Notes: generated from the sequence alone by a model not told the origin. DNA of 31,613 nt from QPIN01 sp964399475 (GCA_964399475.1 CAYNRB010000015.1:1-31613), one strand, 5' to 3'. Numbered from the stretch's first letter, positions 15,724-24,774 are shown. Translations and numbers: made by a program.

Positions 15724-15882
15724 ATGTGGGTTAAGGTTATGACTAACGATGAGTTGGAAGAATTAGTCGTTAGTTTGGTGGATTCACATAATCATCTCTT
15801 TTCTTTATCAGTTTTTTTAAAATTAGGTAACCTAAAGATTATTGGCAATCTTTGGCAAAGTATGTCATTACTATCAGCGTAA
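15724..15882 (+). CDS. Short fragment-like reading frame of unknown function
   Basis: 52 residues starting MWVKVMTNDELEELVVSLVDSHN. The first part recalls the N-terminus of DUF3782-type proteins (M-T-x-x-E-L-x-x-L-V-x-S-L), but the coiled-coil repeat that should follow is missing, so this may be a remnant. No clear ribosome site. It lies just ahead of a dead parDE pair. Confidence 0.25.
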   Translation: MWVKVMTNDELEELVVSLVDSHNHLFSLSVFLKLGNLKIIGNLWQSMSLLSA

Positions 15883-15900
15883 CTTATTAAGCAGGTGATA

Positions 15901-16152
15901 ATGATGGCAACAATGAATATTTCTGTTCCTGATCCGATGAAAGACTGGGTTCAAGCATAAGTTAATACAGGTACATATTCAAATACAAGTGATTACATTC
16001 GAGATTTAATTCGACAAGATCAAGAAAATCGCAATAAAATTCAGGTATTACAAATGGCTATTACACAAGGATTGGAGAGTGGTAAGAGTAATAAATCATT
16101 TGATGAAATTATTGAGGAAGCACGTAATAGATTGAAAGATAATGATTTGTGA
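15901..16152 (+). pseudogene. parD: ParD-type antitoxin with an internal stop
   Basis: The frame reads MNISVPDPMKDWVQA, a TAA at 15958-15960, then VNTGTYSNTSDYIRDLIRQD, and ends RNRLKDNDL. This is a ParD/CopG-type ribbon-helix-helix antitoxin (the family has 'mk.wve.qv..G.y.n.sdyirdlir'). The stop falls in the place of a residue of the first helix, so full-length antitoxin is not made. The parE start overlaps its stop as GTGA. Confidence 0.85.
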
Positions 16153-16402
16153 GTGGGTATATATTTTCTAATGAAATTGAAAATGACTTAATAGATATTT
16201 ATTGTTATGGCTTTTTAAATCATGGCGAACGCCAAGCGGAATTGTATCAGCAAGCCTTAAAAGCCAAGTGCCAGTTTTTAGCAGATAATCCAAAACTTTA
16301 TCGTGAACGGGAAGAATTCATCCACATGAAAAGCATTTGATTATTTATATGATCGAGGACGATCATATTTTAATTATTCGTATTTTGCATGAACGTTTCT
16401 GA
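16149..16402 (+). pseudogene. parE: ParE-type toxin with a frameshift deletion
   Basis: From GTG 16149 the frame gives YIFSNEIENDLIDIYCYG and then LADNPKLYREREEF before running out at 16340. In another frame from 16322 comes PHEKHLIIYMIEDDHILIIR, then ILHERF and a stop at 16400-16402, which is the proper end of a ParE toxin. About six residues between the parts are missing, so a small out-of-frame deletion killed the toxin. That may have let the antitoxin decay freely, or the reverse. 16403-16687 holds nothing I recognise. Confidence 0.85.
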
Positions 16403-16687
16403 CCATCTGGAAAATTAAGCTAAAAAGTAAAGACTTTAGTAACAAAGGCGTTAAAGCATTAATATGAAGTAAAAAGTTGATCGGGAGTGTTGATTTCTAT
16501 ATGTGTAGACATGGAGCTTACCTTTATAGAATAGATTGTGGGAAAATATTTATTATATTGAATTGATTGTAACGAGAATTTGAAATTTTGTACGAAAGGA
16601 GTTGTTAATGTTTATCAATATAGTGAGCGGTAAACGGAAGTTTCAAGTTATCTGTCAGTAAGGAATGGAAAAAATATACATTCTTAC

Positions 16688-16876
16688 GTATCCGCAATAA
16701 ATTCCAGGGGAAAATGGAGGCCGACAGCCACTCAGACATGCCATCAATGTAGCCTGGATGTAGCGTAGCGGAATCCGGGGTCAGTCGTACCATTCCTCCT
16801 GGATTTCGCTGCGCTACACCAGGCTACCCGTTAGTTCAATATCAGTGACGGTTGCCCTGCGTTTTATAGTGGATAC
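16688..16876 (+). mobile_element. MITE type B, complete copy (189 bp)
   Basis: Begins GTATCCGCAATAAA and ends TTTTATAGTGGATAC; these are terminal inverted repeats. An exact 8-bp target duplication, ATTCTTAC, lies on both sides. It shares its interior with 31428-31607 and, reversed, with 3005-3126. It is non-coding and sits between cas6 and the dead parDE pair. Confidence 0.9.
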
Positions 16877-16967
16877 ATTCTTACTTGCTTTTTTTGCCAA
16901 TCTTGCTCCTTGAATAAACCGTGAACGCACGAAATATATACAGGAATTATTTTTAATGTTTTCCAGT

Positions 16968-17909
16968 TTATACTTCTGCATCAGTTATTTTAATTGAATA
17001 TCTCCCAAACCCCATACTGGCATTTTTACCCGCACCAAGGTATTGACCCAGATATAAATAAGGCCATAAACAATCATTATCATCTAGGTTTAATTCACAG
17101 TTGCCCAGCCAGCCACTAGTATCAATTGTCTTACCATGGCTTGCAGAATATCGTTGATAAGATTGCCATTGTAATTCTGGGTTAATTATAGAGAGTGACG
17201 TGCTACTTTCTTTAAGTTGGCGAAAATCAGCTTCTAGTTGTTTACCTGTATAAAAATATTGCAATAAGGATATGCGTCTAACAACTGCCATGATGAATCT
17301 GTCAATATCCAATTGAGGTTCTTTGGTTTTGCCGGATGGTTTGTAGGGGGTCAGGAATTTTAATTGCAGTTGTTTGGGTGTATTGGGTATGTCTGGGATT
17401 AAAGGTAAAGCGTTATTGGTGATTTGACCCTCATCCATAAGCTGGATGGCTTGTTGTTGAGGGCCGATTTGACTGACATCAATAAGTTTACATTGGCTGC
17501 GTTTTTTGCCTAGGCCATTAATACCTGCGGCATACATGGCTCTTATGATGACGGCTAATTTTTCGTTTGCCGAACCGACCAAAACCATGCTTATTGTAAA
17601 ATGATCGTCCGTTGCTAGTGACTGCTCTGACATAGTGTCAAAACGAAAGATATGCGGCAGTGGTATCGTTGAATAGTTTCGCATGATTTCACTGTCGGGT
17701 GGGCGTGGACCTCTGAACAAATAGGGGTAATCACATTGGTATAAAAACATGCAGGCATCACATTGATCCATATGGGTGACACAGACCAGTTCCTTTAATG
17801 CGCGTCCAAATATACCGTGCCATAATGTGCCGGAGCAGGCTGGTAGGGTAAATGATTCTTGCACTTGATAAGTGAATTTATATTCGGCTATGGGTAATTC
17901 AGGTTGCAT
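16968..17909 (-). CDS. cas6: Cas6 crRNA-processing endoribonuclease
   Basis: 313 residues. The N-terminal RAMP half contains GTLWHGIFGRALKELVC (27-43), then C50-x2-C53-x5-C59 and YPYLFRG, a cluster typical of the broad Cas6 family seen with type III and some type I systems. The C-terminal half ends with the Gly-rich loop GQYLGAGKNASMGFGRYSI that binds the repeat. Cas6 cuts the array transcript within repeats; here each repeat offers a hairpin. It lies 33 bp after the NadM-Nudix gene and is cut off from the other cas genes by 1.5 kb of junk, so it probably has its own transcript with nadM. Confidence 0.92.
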   Translation of the reverse strand: MQPELPIAEYKFTYQVQESFTLPACSGTLWHGIFGRALKELVCVTHMDQCDACMFLYQCDYPYLFRGPRPPDSEIMRNYSTIPLPHIFRFDTMSEQSLATDDHFTISMVLVGSANEKLAVIIRAMYAAGINGLGKKRSQCKLIDVSQIGPQQQAIQLMDEGQITNNALPLIPDIPNTPKQLQLKFLTPYKPSGKTKEPQLDIDRFIMAVVRRISLLQYFYTGKQLEADFRQLKESSTSLSIINPELQWQSYQRYSASHGKTIDTSGWLGNCELNLDDNDCLWPYLYLGQYLGAGKNASMGFGRYSIKITDAEV

Positions 17910-17942
17910 GATTTAATTAATTTTAAAAATAACCCTCATCAT

Positions 17943-18977
17943 TTAATAGGCAATAAAACCAAGAAATTGATTCAAAATATGAAAATGGTCTTCAAAAATT
18001 TGTTCTTCCATATTCACTAAATTTTTAATTGCAACCCAGGCCACTTCCTGTAAATCATCTGCGGCTTCAATCACTGGAAATTTACCCCCTGTTAAATCAA
18101 AAAAATGAGCATGGGTGATAAAGCGTCCTCGACATGAACGTTTAGGGTGATCAAATACTTTGACTGATTTAAAATCATTCATCAAGGTTTCGTTCATTAA
18201 GCCTATTTTAGTTTCTTCTTTTAATTCTCTTAAAGCGCCAGCCAACACTGTCTCATGCTGTTCGATAAAGCCACCTGGTATTGCCCATAAGTTTCTTCCT
18301 GGATGATATTTTCTTTTTCCCAGTAAAACATGATCATTTATTTTAACGATCGCATCCGCTGTACTAAAAACCACATCGTATGGACTTCCATTCCATAAGG
18401 CTTTTTCTTGTTTGATTTTTTTGTGTTCTTTGACTAGTTCTGGATAATCGGGTCTTAATGACCAGGCTTTCAGAAATTGTTTAATCGGGGGCAGGATTAA
18501 ATCATTGGTTGCTGATAATGAAATATCTATATCCTCTGCTTCAAAATAAATGGCTCTTAGTTGCGCGGCATCAATTTGATAGATTGATTCTATCCCTAGA
18601 TAATGCCAATCAGCAAAATTATCTAAGTAATAAGTGTCATTATCACCTGTTTTTTTATGCCCAACCAACACGATATCTTGTGTTGAGTATTCACTCACTA
18701 TGCGTTTAACTTCTGCATTCCAGCGTTCATCATTATAATAATCACGAATGGGGCAACAAAATGTACGTTCTTTTTCGCTATCACTTAGGGTAGAGAGAAT
18801 CATGTCTCTGCGTTCTTCCCATGTAAATGGATTTCTGGGGTTTCTTGCCTGATAGGAAGAGCCAATAATAACGACTACCCGATCAGCAATTTCTAAGGCT
18901 TTACGTTTTAATAGTTCATGACCCGCATGTGATATTTGATAGCGTCCAATAATGACTGCTAATTTATAGTGTTGCAT
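17943..18977 (-). CDS. Bifunctional NMN adenylyltransferase / Nudix hydrolase (NadM-Nudix)
   Basis: 344 residues after a good AAGGAAAG site. The N-terminal half has GRYQISHAGHELL (11-23), the nucleotidyltransferase G-R-x-Q-x-x-H-x-G-H motif that builds NAD from NMN and ATP. The C-terminal half has a complete Nudix box: G236-x5-E242, then R250-E-L-K-E254-E255. Such fusions make NAD and hydrolyse ADP-ribose or related nucleotides. The second NMNAT signature (usually S-x-T-x-x-R) reads SATNDL at 155-160 with no Arg in the expected place, which could weaken the synthase half. The gene directly precedes cas6. This may be chance linkage or a nucleotide-handling role in immunity. Confidence 0.88.
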   Translation of the reverse strand: MQHYKLAVIIGRYQISHAGHELLKRKALEIADRVVVIIGSSYQARNPRNPFTWEERRDMILSTLSDSEKERTFCCPIRDYYNDERWNAEVKRIVSEYSTQDIVLVGHKKTGDNDTYYLDNFADWHYLGIESIYQIDAAQLRAIYFEAEDIDISLSATNDLILPPIKQFLKAWSLRPDYPELVKEHKKIKQEKALWNGSPYDVVFSTADAIVKINDHVLLGKRKYHPGRNLWAIPGGFIEQHETVLAGALRELKEETKIGLMNETLMNDFKSVKVFDHPKRSCRGRFITHAHFFDLTGGKFPVIEAADDLQEVAWVAIKNLVNMEEQIFEDHFHILNQFLGFIAY

Positions 18978-19206
18978 GACTTTCCTTAATATTTGCCTTG
19001 GCTACTTATGCGACCCAGTAAATGTGTTAGATTGTGTGCTTAGTTCTCGAAAATCTATCCTCGCCACAGGGTTAGTATAATTTACTGGCAGATGTTCTGG
19101 AAAAATGAGTGCGTTACTATTATAGTGAGTGGTGACTAATTCTTACTTGCTTTGTTCATTACAATAGCCAGTATTATATTTAAAGTAGAAAATGGGCGAG
19201 TGAAAT

Positions 19207-19348
19207 GTATACGCTATAAATTAAAGAGAGCGCGGTAGGGCGGGCAGTTTTTTTACCCACTAATACTGTGGAGTACGCTAAGGCTGACAATAAAGGCTGC
19301 CCAGCCTAAAAAACTAATCAAGTTTGCCCTGTAAAATATAGCGGATAC
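19207..19348 (+). mobile_element. MITE type B, old divergent copy (about 142 bp)
   Basis: Starts GTATACGCTATAAA and ends ATATAGCGGATAC, matching the type-B ends with one or two changes, but its interior has drifted. Flanks (AGTGAAAT and TGTGAAAG) share six of eight bases, consistent with an aged 8-bp duplication. Confidence 0.6.
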
Positions 19349-19360
19349 TGTGAAAGTAGA

Positions 19361-19780
19361 TCAGTCGTTAACATCATCCACATCAAGCTGACCAGTCAAG
19401 CGTCGACGTACATGTGACCAGGACATTCCTATAGCTAATAGTACGGATAGACAAATCAAAGCAACCCAGATAATGGTTGTGGTTGAATCTACATCAAATA
19501 GATCCATGCTGGTCAATAGCCAGACGAATGTCCCTATCAATGCGGATGCTAGAATTAATCCGATGGCGCCTAGGGAATTTAGTGTTGATCTTATCAATAT
19601 TGTCCAGCCTATTAATAAAACTACGCCAGTAAATGCATGCTCTGCACCAAATTCTGCTTTTTCTATGGCTGTAACTAACCAGTGATAATAGGAGTATTTA
19701 CTCGGGTTAAAAGTTAATAGCACTATAATTATTGCGCCTAGAAAGCGAATAGAAAAACTAATAAAGCTGAAATGGTTCAT
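19361..19780 (-). CDS. Small inner-membrane protein, DUF6524-like
   Basis: 139 residues from ATG 19780. The frame is longer upstream, but AGGA stands at the right distance before this ATG. Four hydrophobic segments are visible, among them FLGAIIIVLLTFNPSKYSYY, VVLLIGWTILIRSTLNSLG and LILASALIGTFVWLL. The pattern 'TFNPS-YSYYHWL ... LIGW ... R-T-L-x-S-L-G' recalls DUF6524 membrane proteins of unknown role. It lies 28 bp after the lyase gene and is probably cotranscribed with it. Confidence 0.7.
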   Translation of the reverse strand: MNHFSFISFSIRFLGAIIIVLLTFNPSKYSYYHWLVTAIEKAEFGAEHAFTGVVLLIGWTILIRSTLNSLGAIGLILASALIGTFVWLLTSMDLFDVDSTTTIIWVALICLSVLLAIGMSWSHVRRRLTGQLDVDDVND

Positions 19781-19808
19781 GTTATATTCCTGGTTGACTA
19801 ATCGTGTG

Positions 19809-20666
19809 CTACAAGCGATATTTTTTTTCTTCAATATAATATTCAGGAAATCCGACTGTTTTGGTTAATTCCCTGAATTCCATTAATTCAGTGCTTTCGC
19901 CATTTTTAAGTGCTTTTAGAAAAGTTTGCATGGCGAGTATTGATACATTTAATAGTGAAAGGGGGTACACGGCAATTTTAAATCCCATTGCTTCAAGTTG
20001 GTCATGCGCTAATATCGGTGTTTTACCATGTTCTATCAAATTGGCAAATTTATGTCCGCCTACATTTGAACAATATTGTTGCATTTCCTCAATACTTTCT
20101 GGCGCTTCTAAAAAATTGATGTCGGCACCTATTTCATGAAACAGTTTTGCGCGAGTGATGGCCTCTTCTAAGCTGTCAGTGGCTCTGGCATCTGTTCTAG
20201 CCATAATCAAAATATCCGCACCTTCGTTACGTGCATCGACGGCAGCTTGAATTCTCATACAGGCTTCGTCTCGGTTGACTACAGATTTTCCTTTCGTGTG
20301 TCCACATTTTTTAGGTGATTGTTGATCTTCAATCATTATGCAAGCAAAACCGGCCTGGGTATAGCCTTTGACGGTTCGTTTGATATTGCAGGCGTTTCCA
20401 AATCCGGTATCGCCATCACCCCAGATAGGGATAGAAACTGCATTGCAAATATTTTGACCTTGGTTTTGCATTTCAGCATAAGAAATCAAACCTGCATCGG
20501 GTTCGCCTAAACGACTAGCAGAAACAGCAAAACCACTCATAAAGGCAGATTCAAATCCAGCCTGTTCACAAAGTTTTGCAGAGATTGCATCGTGGCAACC
20601 TGGCATTACGAGTAAGCCTGGGCGATTTAATAATGCCTGTAATTGACTGGTTGGTGATGTTTTCAT
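19809..20666 (-). CDS. Isocitrate lyase / PEP mutase family protein (PrpB-like)
   Basis: 285 residues with an alpha/beta-barrel plan. IWGDGDTGFG (81-90) supplies the Mg-binding Asp pair, IEDQ has Glu 113, and KKCGH (119-123) is the lyase active-site loop with its catalytic Cys. That Cys points to a C-C lyase (methylisocitrate or a related 2-hydroxy acid) rather than a PEP mutase. There are no prp neighbours, so the substrate is uncertain. It is divergent from ilvB. Confidence 0.85.
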   Translation of the reverse strand: MKTSPTSQLQALLNRPGLLVMPGCHDAISAKLCEQAGFESAFMSGFAVSASRLGEPDAGLISYAEMQNQGQNICNAVSIPIWGDGDTGFGNACNIKRTVKGYTQAGFACIMIEDQQSPKKCGHTKGKSVVNRDEACMRIQAAVDARNEGADILIMARTDARATDSLEEAITRAKLFHEIGADINFLEAPESIEEMQQYCSNVGGHKFANLIEHGKTPILAHDQLEAMGFKIAVYPLSLLNVSILAMQTFLKALKNGESTELMEFRELTKTVGFPEYYIEEKKYRL

Positions 20667-20689
20667 GGCTTAGATACAAAGGCTCAAGG

Positions 20690-20886
20690 TAAGGCAACTG
20701 CAACAATTAACCCACCCATCTTACTTGCATTAAAGCATAAGAATCGCTAAAGCGTTTCTAATCTTTTGTCCGTCTTCTTTATTGTATTAACAGTTACATA
20801 GCCTGCTATGCGCCTGTTAATATAATAAAGAAGACAAACAAAAATATTGCACAATATTAGGTGGGATATTTATTGCCAGCTACCTA
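20690..20886. repeat. Modular palindrome, copy 1
   Basis: A 22-bp stem (GTCTTCTTTATTGTATTAAC and its near-perfect complement; one G-T pair) surrounds the core GTTACATAGC-CT-GCTATGCGCC. Outside are conserved ends TTTTGTCCGTC and GACAAACAAAA, then weaker outer arms with CCACC/GGTGG. It occupies the promoter space of the lyase gene. Confidence 0.8.
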
Positions 20887-20896
20887 AACAGAAACG

Positions 20897-21067
20897 ATAT
20901 ATACTTCGCGCGGTCACGGTTGCGGAATTTATAGCGAGTTGGTTTTTGTCGATAGCAAGGCGCTGAAACGGGCGCATAGCAAGCTACGCAACTGTTTCAG
21001 CAACGCAGTCTATTGGCAAAAACTGACCGCTAGAAATCTGCAACCGCGACCGTGCGAAGTATATGTA
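20897..21067. repeat. Modular palindrome, copy 2 (long-arm form)
   Basis: About 170 bp. Outer arms begin ATACTTCGCGCGGTCACGG and end CCGCGACCGTGCGAAGTAT. The core is GGGCGCATAGC-AA-GCTACGCAACTG. It is the inverted relative of 23514-23676, sharing both arms and core. It lies 170 bp ahead of ilvB. Confidence 0.8.
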
Positions 21068-21238
21068 TAATTTTATTCTATAACCTAGTAAAATGACCGG
21101 TTATTTGATAGAACAGGAATAAATTTTACATTTAGTTGCCTGTAGTGTAGCAAATTTTAGTATTTGCATAACAAATTAAAAAGCGAGAAGTTTGTTTTTC
21201 GTTAAAACTTAGGTTTAGTGTTTTTTTGGGGTATTAGT

Positions 21239-22975
21239 GTGGAACTCAGTGGCGGAGAAATAGTTGTTCAAAGTCTTATTGATGAAGGCGTAGAATTTCT
21301 TTTTGGGTATCCTGGTGGGGCAGTATTGCATTTATATGATGCACTTTTTCATCAAGATAAAATCAAGCATATTTTGGTAAGACATGAGCAAGGCGCAGTC
21401 CATTCTGCGGATGCTTATGCGCGTTCAACAGGTAAACCAGGAGTGGTATTAGTCACTTCTGGACCGGGTGCTACCAATGCGGTTACCGGAATTGCTACAG
21501 CCCATCTTGATTCTATTCCTATGGTTATTATTTCAGGTCAGGTTGGAACGCCAGTCATAGGCAGTGATGCTTTTCAGGAAGTGGATATGATTGGCATAAC
21601 CCGACCTTGTGTGAAGCATAATTTTCTGGTTAAAAATCTGGATGATTTAGCTGAAACCATGAAAAAAGCTTTTTATGTGGCAACAACAGGTCGTCCAGGC
21701 CCAGTAGTAGTTGATATTCCAAAAGATATTACCGATCCTTATATTAAAATCCCTTATTTTTACCCTGAAAAGATAGAAATGCGTTCCTATAATCCTGTTG
21801 TTAAAGGGCATACGGGACAAATAAAAAAAGCGGTTCATTTGTTATTAAAAGCCCAGCGCCCAATGATTTATTCGGGTGGTGGCGTGATTTTAGGTGAAGG
21901 CAGTGCCGAATTAACCGAGTTTACAAGACTATTAGGTTATCCGATCACTAATACCTTAATGGGATTAGGCGGTTATCCGGCAACAGACAAGCAATTTGTT
22001 GGCATGCTGGGTATGCATGGAACGTATGAGGCCAATATGGCGATGCATGAAAGTGATGTAATCATTGCTATAGGTGCACGTTTTGATGATCGGGTTACCG
22101 GCAAGCTTGAAGATTTTTGTCCGTATGCCAAAATTATTCATATTGATGTGGATCCTTCATCAATTGCTAAAACAGTCAAGGTTGATGTGCCGATAGTCGG
22201 TCAGGTAAAAGCAGTTTTACTAGAAATGATGGATTCGATTAAAGGTAGTCAAATTAAAGTTGATGAAAAAGCCTTGGCTGCCTGGTGGGATCAGGTGAAT
22301 AAATGGCGTGAATTACAATGCCTTGAATATGATCGCGACAGTGAAATAATCAAACCTCAATATGTGATCGAGCAGTTATATGAAGTGACTAAAGGTGAGG
22401 CATTTGTTACCTCTGATGTCGGTCAGCACCAAATGTTTGCTGCACAATTCTATCATTTCGATAAGCCTCGTCGTTGGATTAATTCTGGTGGACTCGGCAC
22501 TATGGGTTTTGGATTGCCTGCTGCTATTGGTGTTAAATTAGCACATCCTGATTCGGAAGTGGCTTGTGTAACAGGCGAAGCCAGTATCCAAATGTGCATT
22601 CAAGAATTGGCTACGGCTACCCAATATAAAACACCGGTCAAAATTATCAATTTAAATAATAAATATATGGGGATGGTGCGTCAGTGGCAGGAGTTTTCTT
22701 ACGAAAGTCGTTATTCTGAGTCTTATATGGATACGATCCCTAATTTTGTCATGTTAGCTGAATCTTTTGGGCATGTTGGAATGCAGATAGAAAAGCCAGA
22801 AGATGTCAGGCCAGCATTAGAAGAAGCTTTTGCTATGAAGGATAAGCTGGTATTTATGGATTTTATGACCGACCGTACAGAAAATGTTTTTCCAATGATT
22901 GAGGCCGGAAAATCACATCATGATATGAAGTTAAGAGTAGCGCCGGGTACTCCTATTAACAGGGAGCTTGCATAG
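21239..22975 (+). CDS. ilvB: Acetolactate synthase, catalytic subunit
   Basis: 578 residues from GTG 21239, preferred over GTG 21218 because GGGG lies 8 bp before it and the family starts (M/V)ELSG-EIVV. It makes acetolactate or acetohydroxybutyrate from pyruvate, the first common step of Val/Leu/Ile synthesis, using ThDP and FAD. Visible marks are GYPGGAVLHLYDAL, RHEQGAVHSADAYARSTGKPG (with the catalytic Glu) and IINLNNKYMGMVRQWQEF. The ThDP motif reads GEAS where GDGS or GEGS is usual. The stop shares one base with the ilvH start. Confidence 0.97.
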   Translation: MELSGGEIVVQSLIDEGVEFLFGYPGGAVLHLYDALFHQDKIKHILVRHEQGAVHSADAYARSTGKPGVVLVTSGPGATNAVTGIATAHLDSIPMVIISGQVGTPVIGSDAFQEVDMIGITRPCVKHNFLVKNLDDLAETMKKAFYVATTGRPGPVVVDIPKDITDPYIKIPYFYPEKIEMRSYNPVVKGHTGQIKKAVHLLLKAQRPMIYSGGGVILGEGSAELTEFTRLLGYPITNTLMGLGGYPATDKQFVGMLGMHGTYEANMAMHESDVIIAIGARFDDRVTGKLEDFCPYAKIIHIDVDPSSIAKTVKVDVPIVGQVKAVLLEMMDSIKGSQIKVDEKALAAWWDQVNKWRELQCLEYDRDSEIIKPQYVIEQLYEVTKGEAFVTSDVGQHQMFAAQFYHFDKPRRWINSGGLGTMGFGLPAAIGVKLAHPDSEVACVTGEASIQMCIQELATATQYKTPVKIINLNNKYMGMVRQWQEFSYESRYSESYMDTIPNFVMLAESFGHVGMQIEKPEDVRPALEEAFAMKDKLVFMDFMTDRTENVFPMIEAGKSHHDMKLRVAPGTPINRELA

Positions 22976-23466
22976 TGAGACATATTATTTCAATTTTGAT
23001 TGAAAATGAATTTGGTGCACTTTCGCGTGTCGCCGGATTGTTTTCTGCTCGCGGATATAATATTGAATCGCTTACTGTGGCTCCGACTGAGGATGCCACT
23101 CTTTCTAGAATGACCTTAGTAACTTGGGGAAGTGATGAGGTTATTGAGCAGATTACCAAGCAATTAAACAAATTAATTGATGTTGTCAAGCTGATTGATT
23201 TGGCAGAAGCGGTGCATGTGGAGCGTGAGCTGATGTTGGTTAAGGTTAAGGCAACTGAAGCATCTCGTGAAGAAATAAAACGATTATCTGATATTTTTCG
23301 TGGAAAAATTATTGATGTAACCCTTAATAGTTATGTGATTGAGATGACCGGGCCATCAGATAAGTTAGGTGCATTTATTTCAGCAATTAATGAAGATGAA
23401 ATAATTGAAGTTGTGCGTTCAGGGCCGATGGGAATGTCCAGGGGCGAGAAAGGATTGCATTTATAA
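22975..23466 (+). CDS. ilvH: Acetolactate synthase, regulatory subunit
   Basis: 163 residues from a GTG that overlaps the ilvB stop by one base. The N-terminal ACT domain (HIISILIENEFGALSRVAGL, then FSARGYNIESLTVAPTED) binds valine for feedback control. The C-terminal domain includes VIEMTG. It forms the holoenzyme with IlvB. Length is standard. Confidence 0.97.
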   Translation: MRHIISILIENEFGALSRVAGLFSARGYNIESLTVAPTEDATLSRMTLVTWGSDEVIEQITKQLNKLIDVVKLIDLAEAVHVERELMLVKVKATEASREEIKRLSDIFRGKIIDVTLNSYVIEMTGPSDKLGAFISAINEDEIIEVVRSGPMGMSRGEKGLHL

Positions 23467-23513
23467 AATAAATTTATTGCATATGACAAAAAAGTTATAA
23501 TGCGCGGTTACAT

Positions 23514-23676
23514 CCTTCGCACGGTCATGGTTGCGGATTTCTAGCGGTTGATTTTTGTCGATAGACTGCGTTGCTGAAACAGTTGCGTAGCTTGCTATGC
23601 GCCCGTTTCAGTGCCTTACTATCGACAAAAATCAACGCGCTATAAATTCCGCATCCATGACCGCGTGAAGTATATT
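23514..23676. repeat. Modular palindrome, copy 3 (inverted relative of copy 2)
   Basis: Arms CTTCGCACGGTCATGG and CCATGACCGCGTGAAG, an inner stem with TTTTTGTCGATAG / CTATCGACAAAAA, and core CAGTTGCGTAGC-TT-GCTATGCGCCCG. It fills the ilvH-ilvC gap and may shape the mRNA between them. Confidence 0.82.
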
Positions 23677-23706
23677 TAATTTTTTAAAAGAAAAACGGGA
23701 AAATCC

Positions 23707-24723
23707 ATGCAAGTTTATTACGATAAAGACGCTGATCTTTCGATTATAAAAGCTAAAAAAGTAGCGATTATTGGTTATGGTTCACAAGGCCATGCACATG
23801 CTAACAATTTAAAAGATTCTGGCGTTGACGTTGTGGTTGGTTTGCGCGCTGGATCTTCTTCTGTTGCAAAAGCCGAAGCTACTGGTTTAACGGTTAAAGA
23901 AGTGCCAGCAGCAGTAGAGGGTGCCGATATCGTTATGTTATTGACACCGGATGAATTCCAGTCTCAATTATATAAGGAAGAAATTGAACCTAATATTAAA
24001 CAGGGCGCAGCGTTAGCTTTCGCTCATGGTTTTGCGATTTTATATAATCAAGTCACACCTCGTGCTGATTTAGATGTGATCATGATTGCACCTAAAGCAC
24101 CTGGCCATACTGTGCGGACTGAATTTACTCGCGGTGGTGGTATTCCAGATTTAATTGCTGTTCATCAAGATGCATCTGGTACAGCTAAAGCAATATGCTT
24201 ATCCTATGCTTCTGCCATTGGTGGCGGTCGTTCTGGGATTATTGAAACAACCTTTCGTGACGAAGCAGAAACTGATTTATTCGGTGAACAAGCTGTTTTA
24301 TGCGGTGGTACAGTTGAGTTGGTTAAAGCAGGATTTGAAACTTTGGTTGAAGCAGGTTATGAGCCTGAAATGGCCTATTTCGAATGTTTACATGAATTAA
24401 AACTGATTGTAGATTTGATGTATGAAGGCGGTATCGCCAATATGAATTATTCAATTTCCAATAATGCAGAATTTGGCGAATACGAAACGGGTGATAAAAT
24501 CATCAATGAAGAAAGTCGTCGTGCAATGCGTAAGGCATTAGCAGATATTCAAAGTGGAGAATATGCTAAAAAATTCATTACCGAAGGAATGACTAATTAT
24601 CCTGTCATGACAGCCAGACGTCGTCTTAATGCTGAGCATCCTATTGAAGTAGTGGGTGAAAAACTTCGTAGCATGATGCCTTGGATTAAAGCTAATCAAA
24701 TTGTCGATAAAACTAAAAATTAA
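23707..24723 (+). CDS. ilvC: Ketol-acid reductoisomerase, class I
   Basis: 338 residues. The N-terminal Rossmann motif is GYGSQGHAHANNLKDSG; KAPGHTVR and the knotted C-terminal domain with LCGG and ECLHELKLIVDLMYEGG carry the Mg-binding acidic residues. It converts acetolactate to dihydroxyisovalerate with NADPH, the step after IlvBH. Short class I length. A terminator follows. Confidence 0.98.
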   Translation: MQVYYDKDADLSIIKAKKVAIIGYGSQGHAHANNLKDSGVDVVVGLRAGSSSVAKAEATGLTVKEVPAAVEGADIVMLLTPDEFQSQLYKEEIEPNIKQGAALAFAHGFAILYNQVTPRADLDVIMIAPKAPGHTVRTEFTRGGGIPDLIAVHQDASGTAKAICLSYASAIGGGRSGIIETTFRDEAETDLFGEQAVLCGGTVELVKAGFETLVEAGYEPEMAYFECLHELKLIVDLMYEGGIANMNYSISNNAEFGEYETGDKIINEESRRAMRKALADIQSGEYAKKFITEGMTNYPVMTARRRLNAEHPIEVVGEKLRSMMPWIKANQIVDKTKN

Positions 24724-24743
24724 TATTTGTATTTTTACAGTTT

Positions 24744-24774
24744 AAAAAGCTCATCTTTATGATGGGCTTTTTTT
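24744..24774 (+). terminator. Rho-independent terminator after ilvC
   Basis: Stem AAAGCTCATC / GATGGGCTTT (one G-T pair) with loop TTTAT, followed by a run of T's. It starts about 20 bp after the ilvC stop and should end the ilvBHC transcript. Confidence 0.9.

Noticed and set aside
16607..16660. Tiny frame MFINIVSGKRKFQVICQ with a good AAGGAG site
   Set aside because: Only 17 residues, no similarity or conservation to support it.
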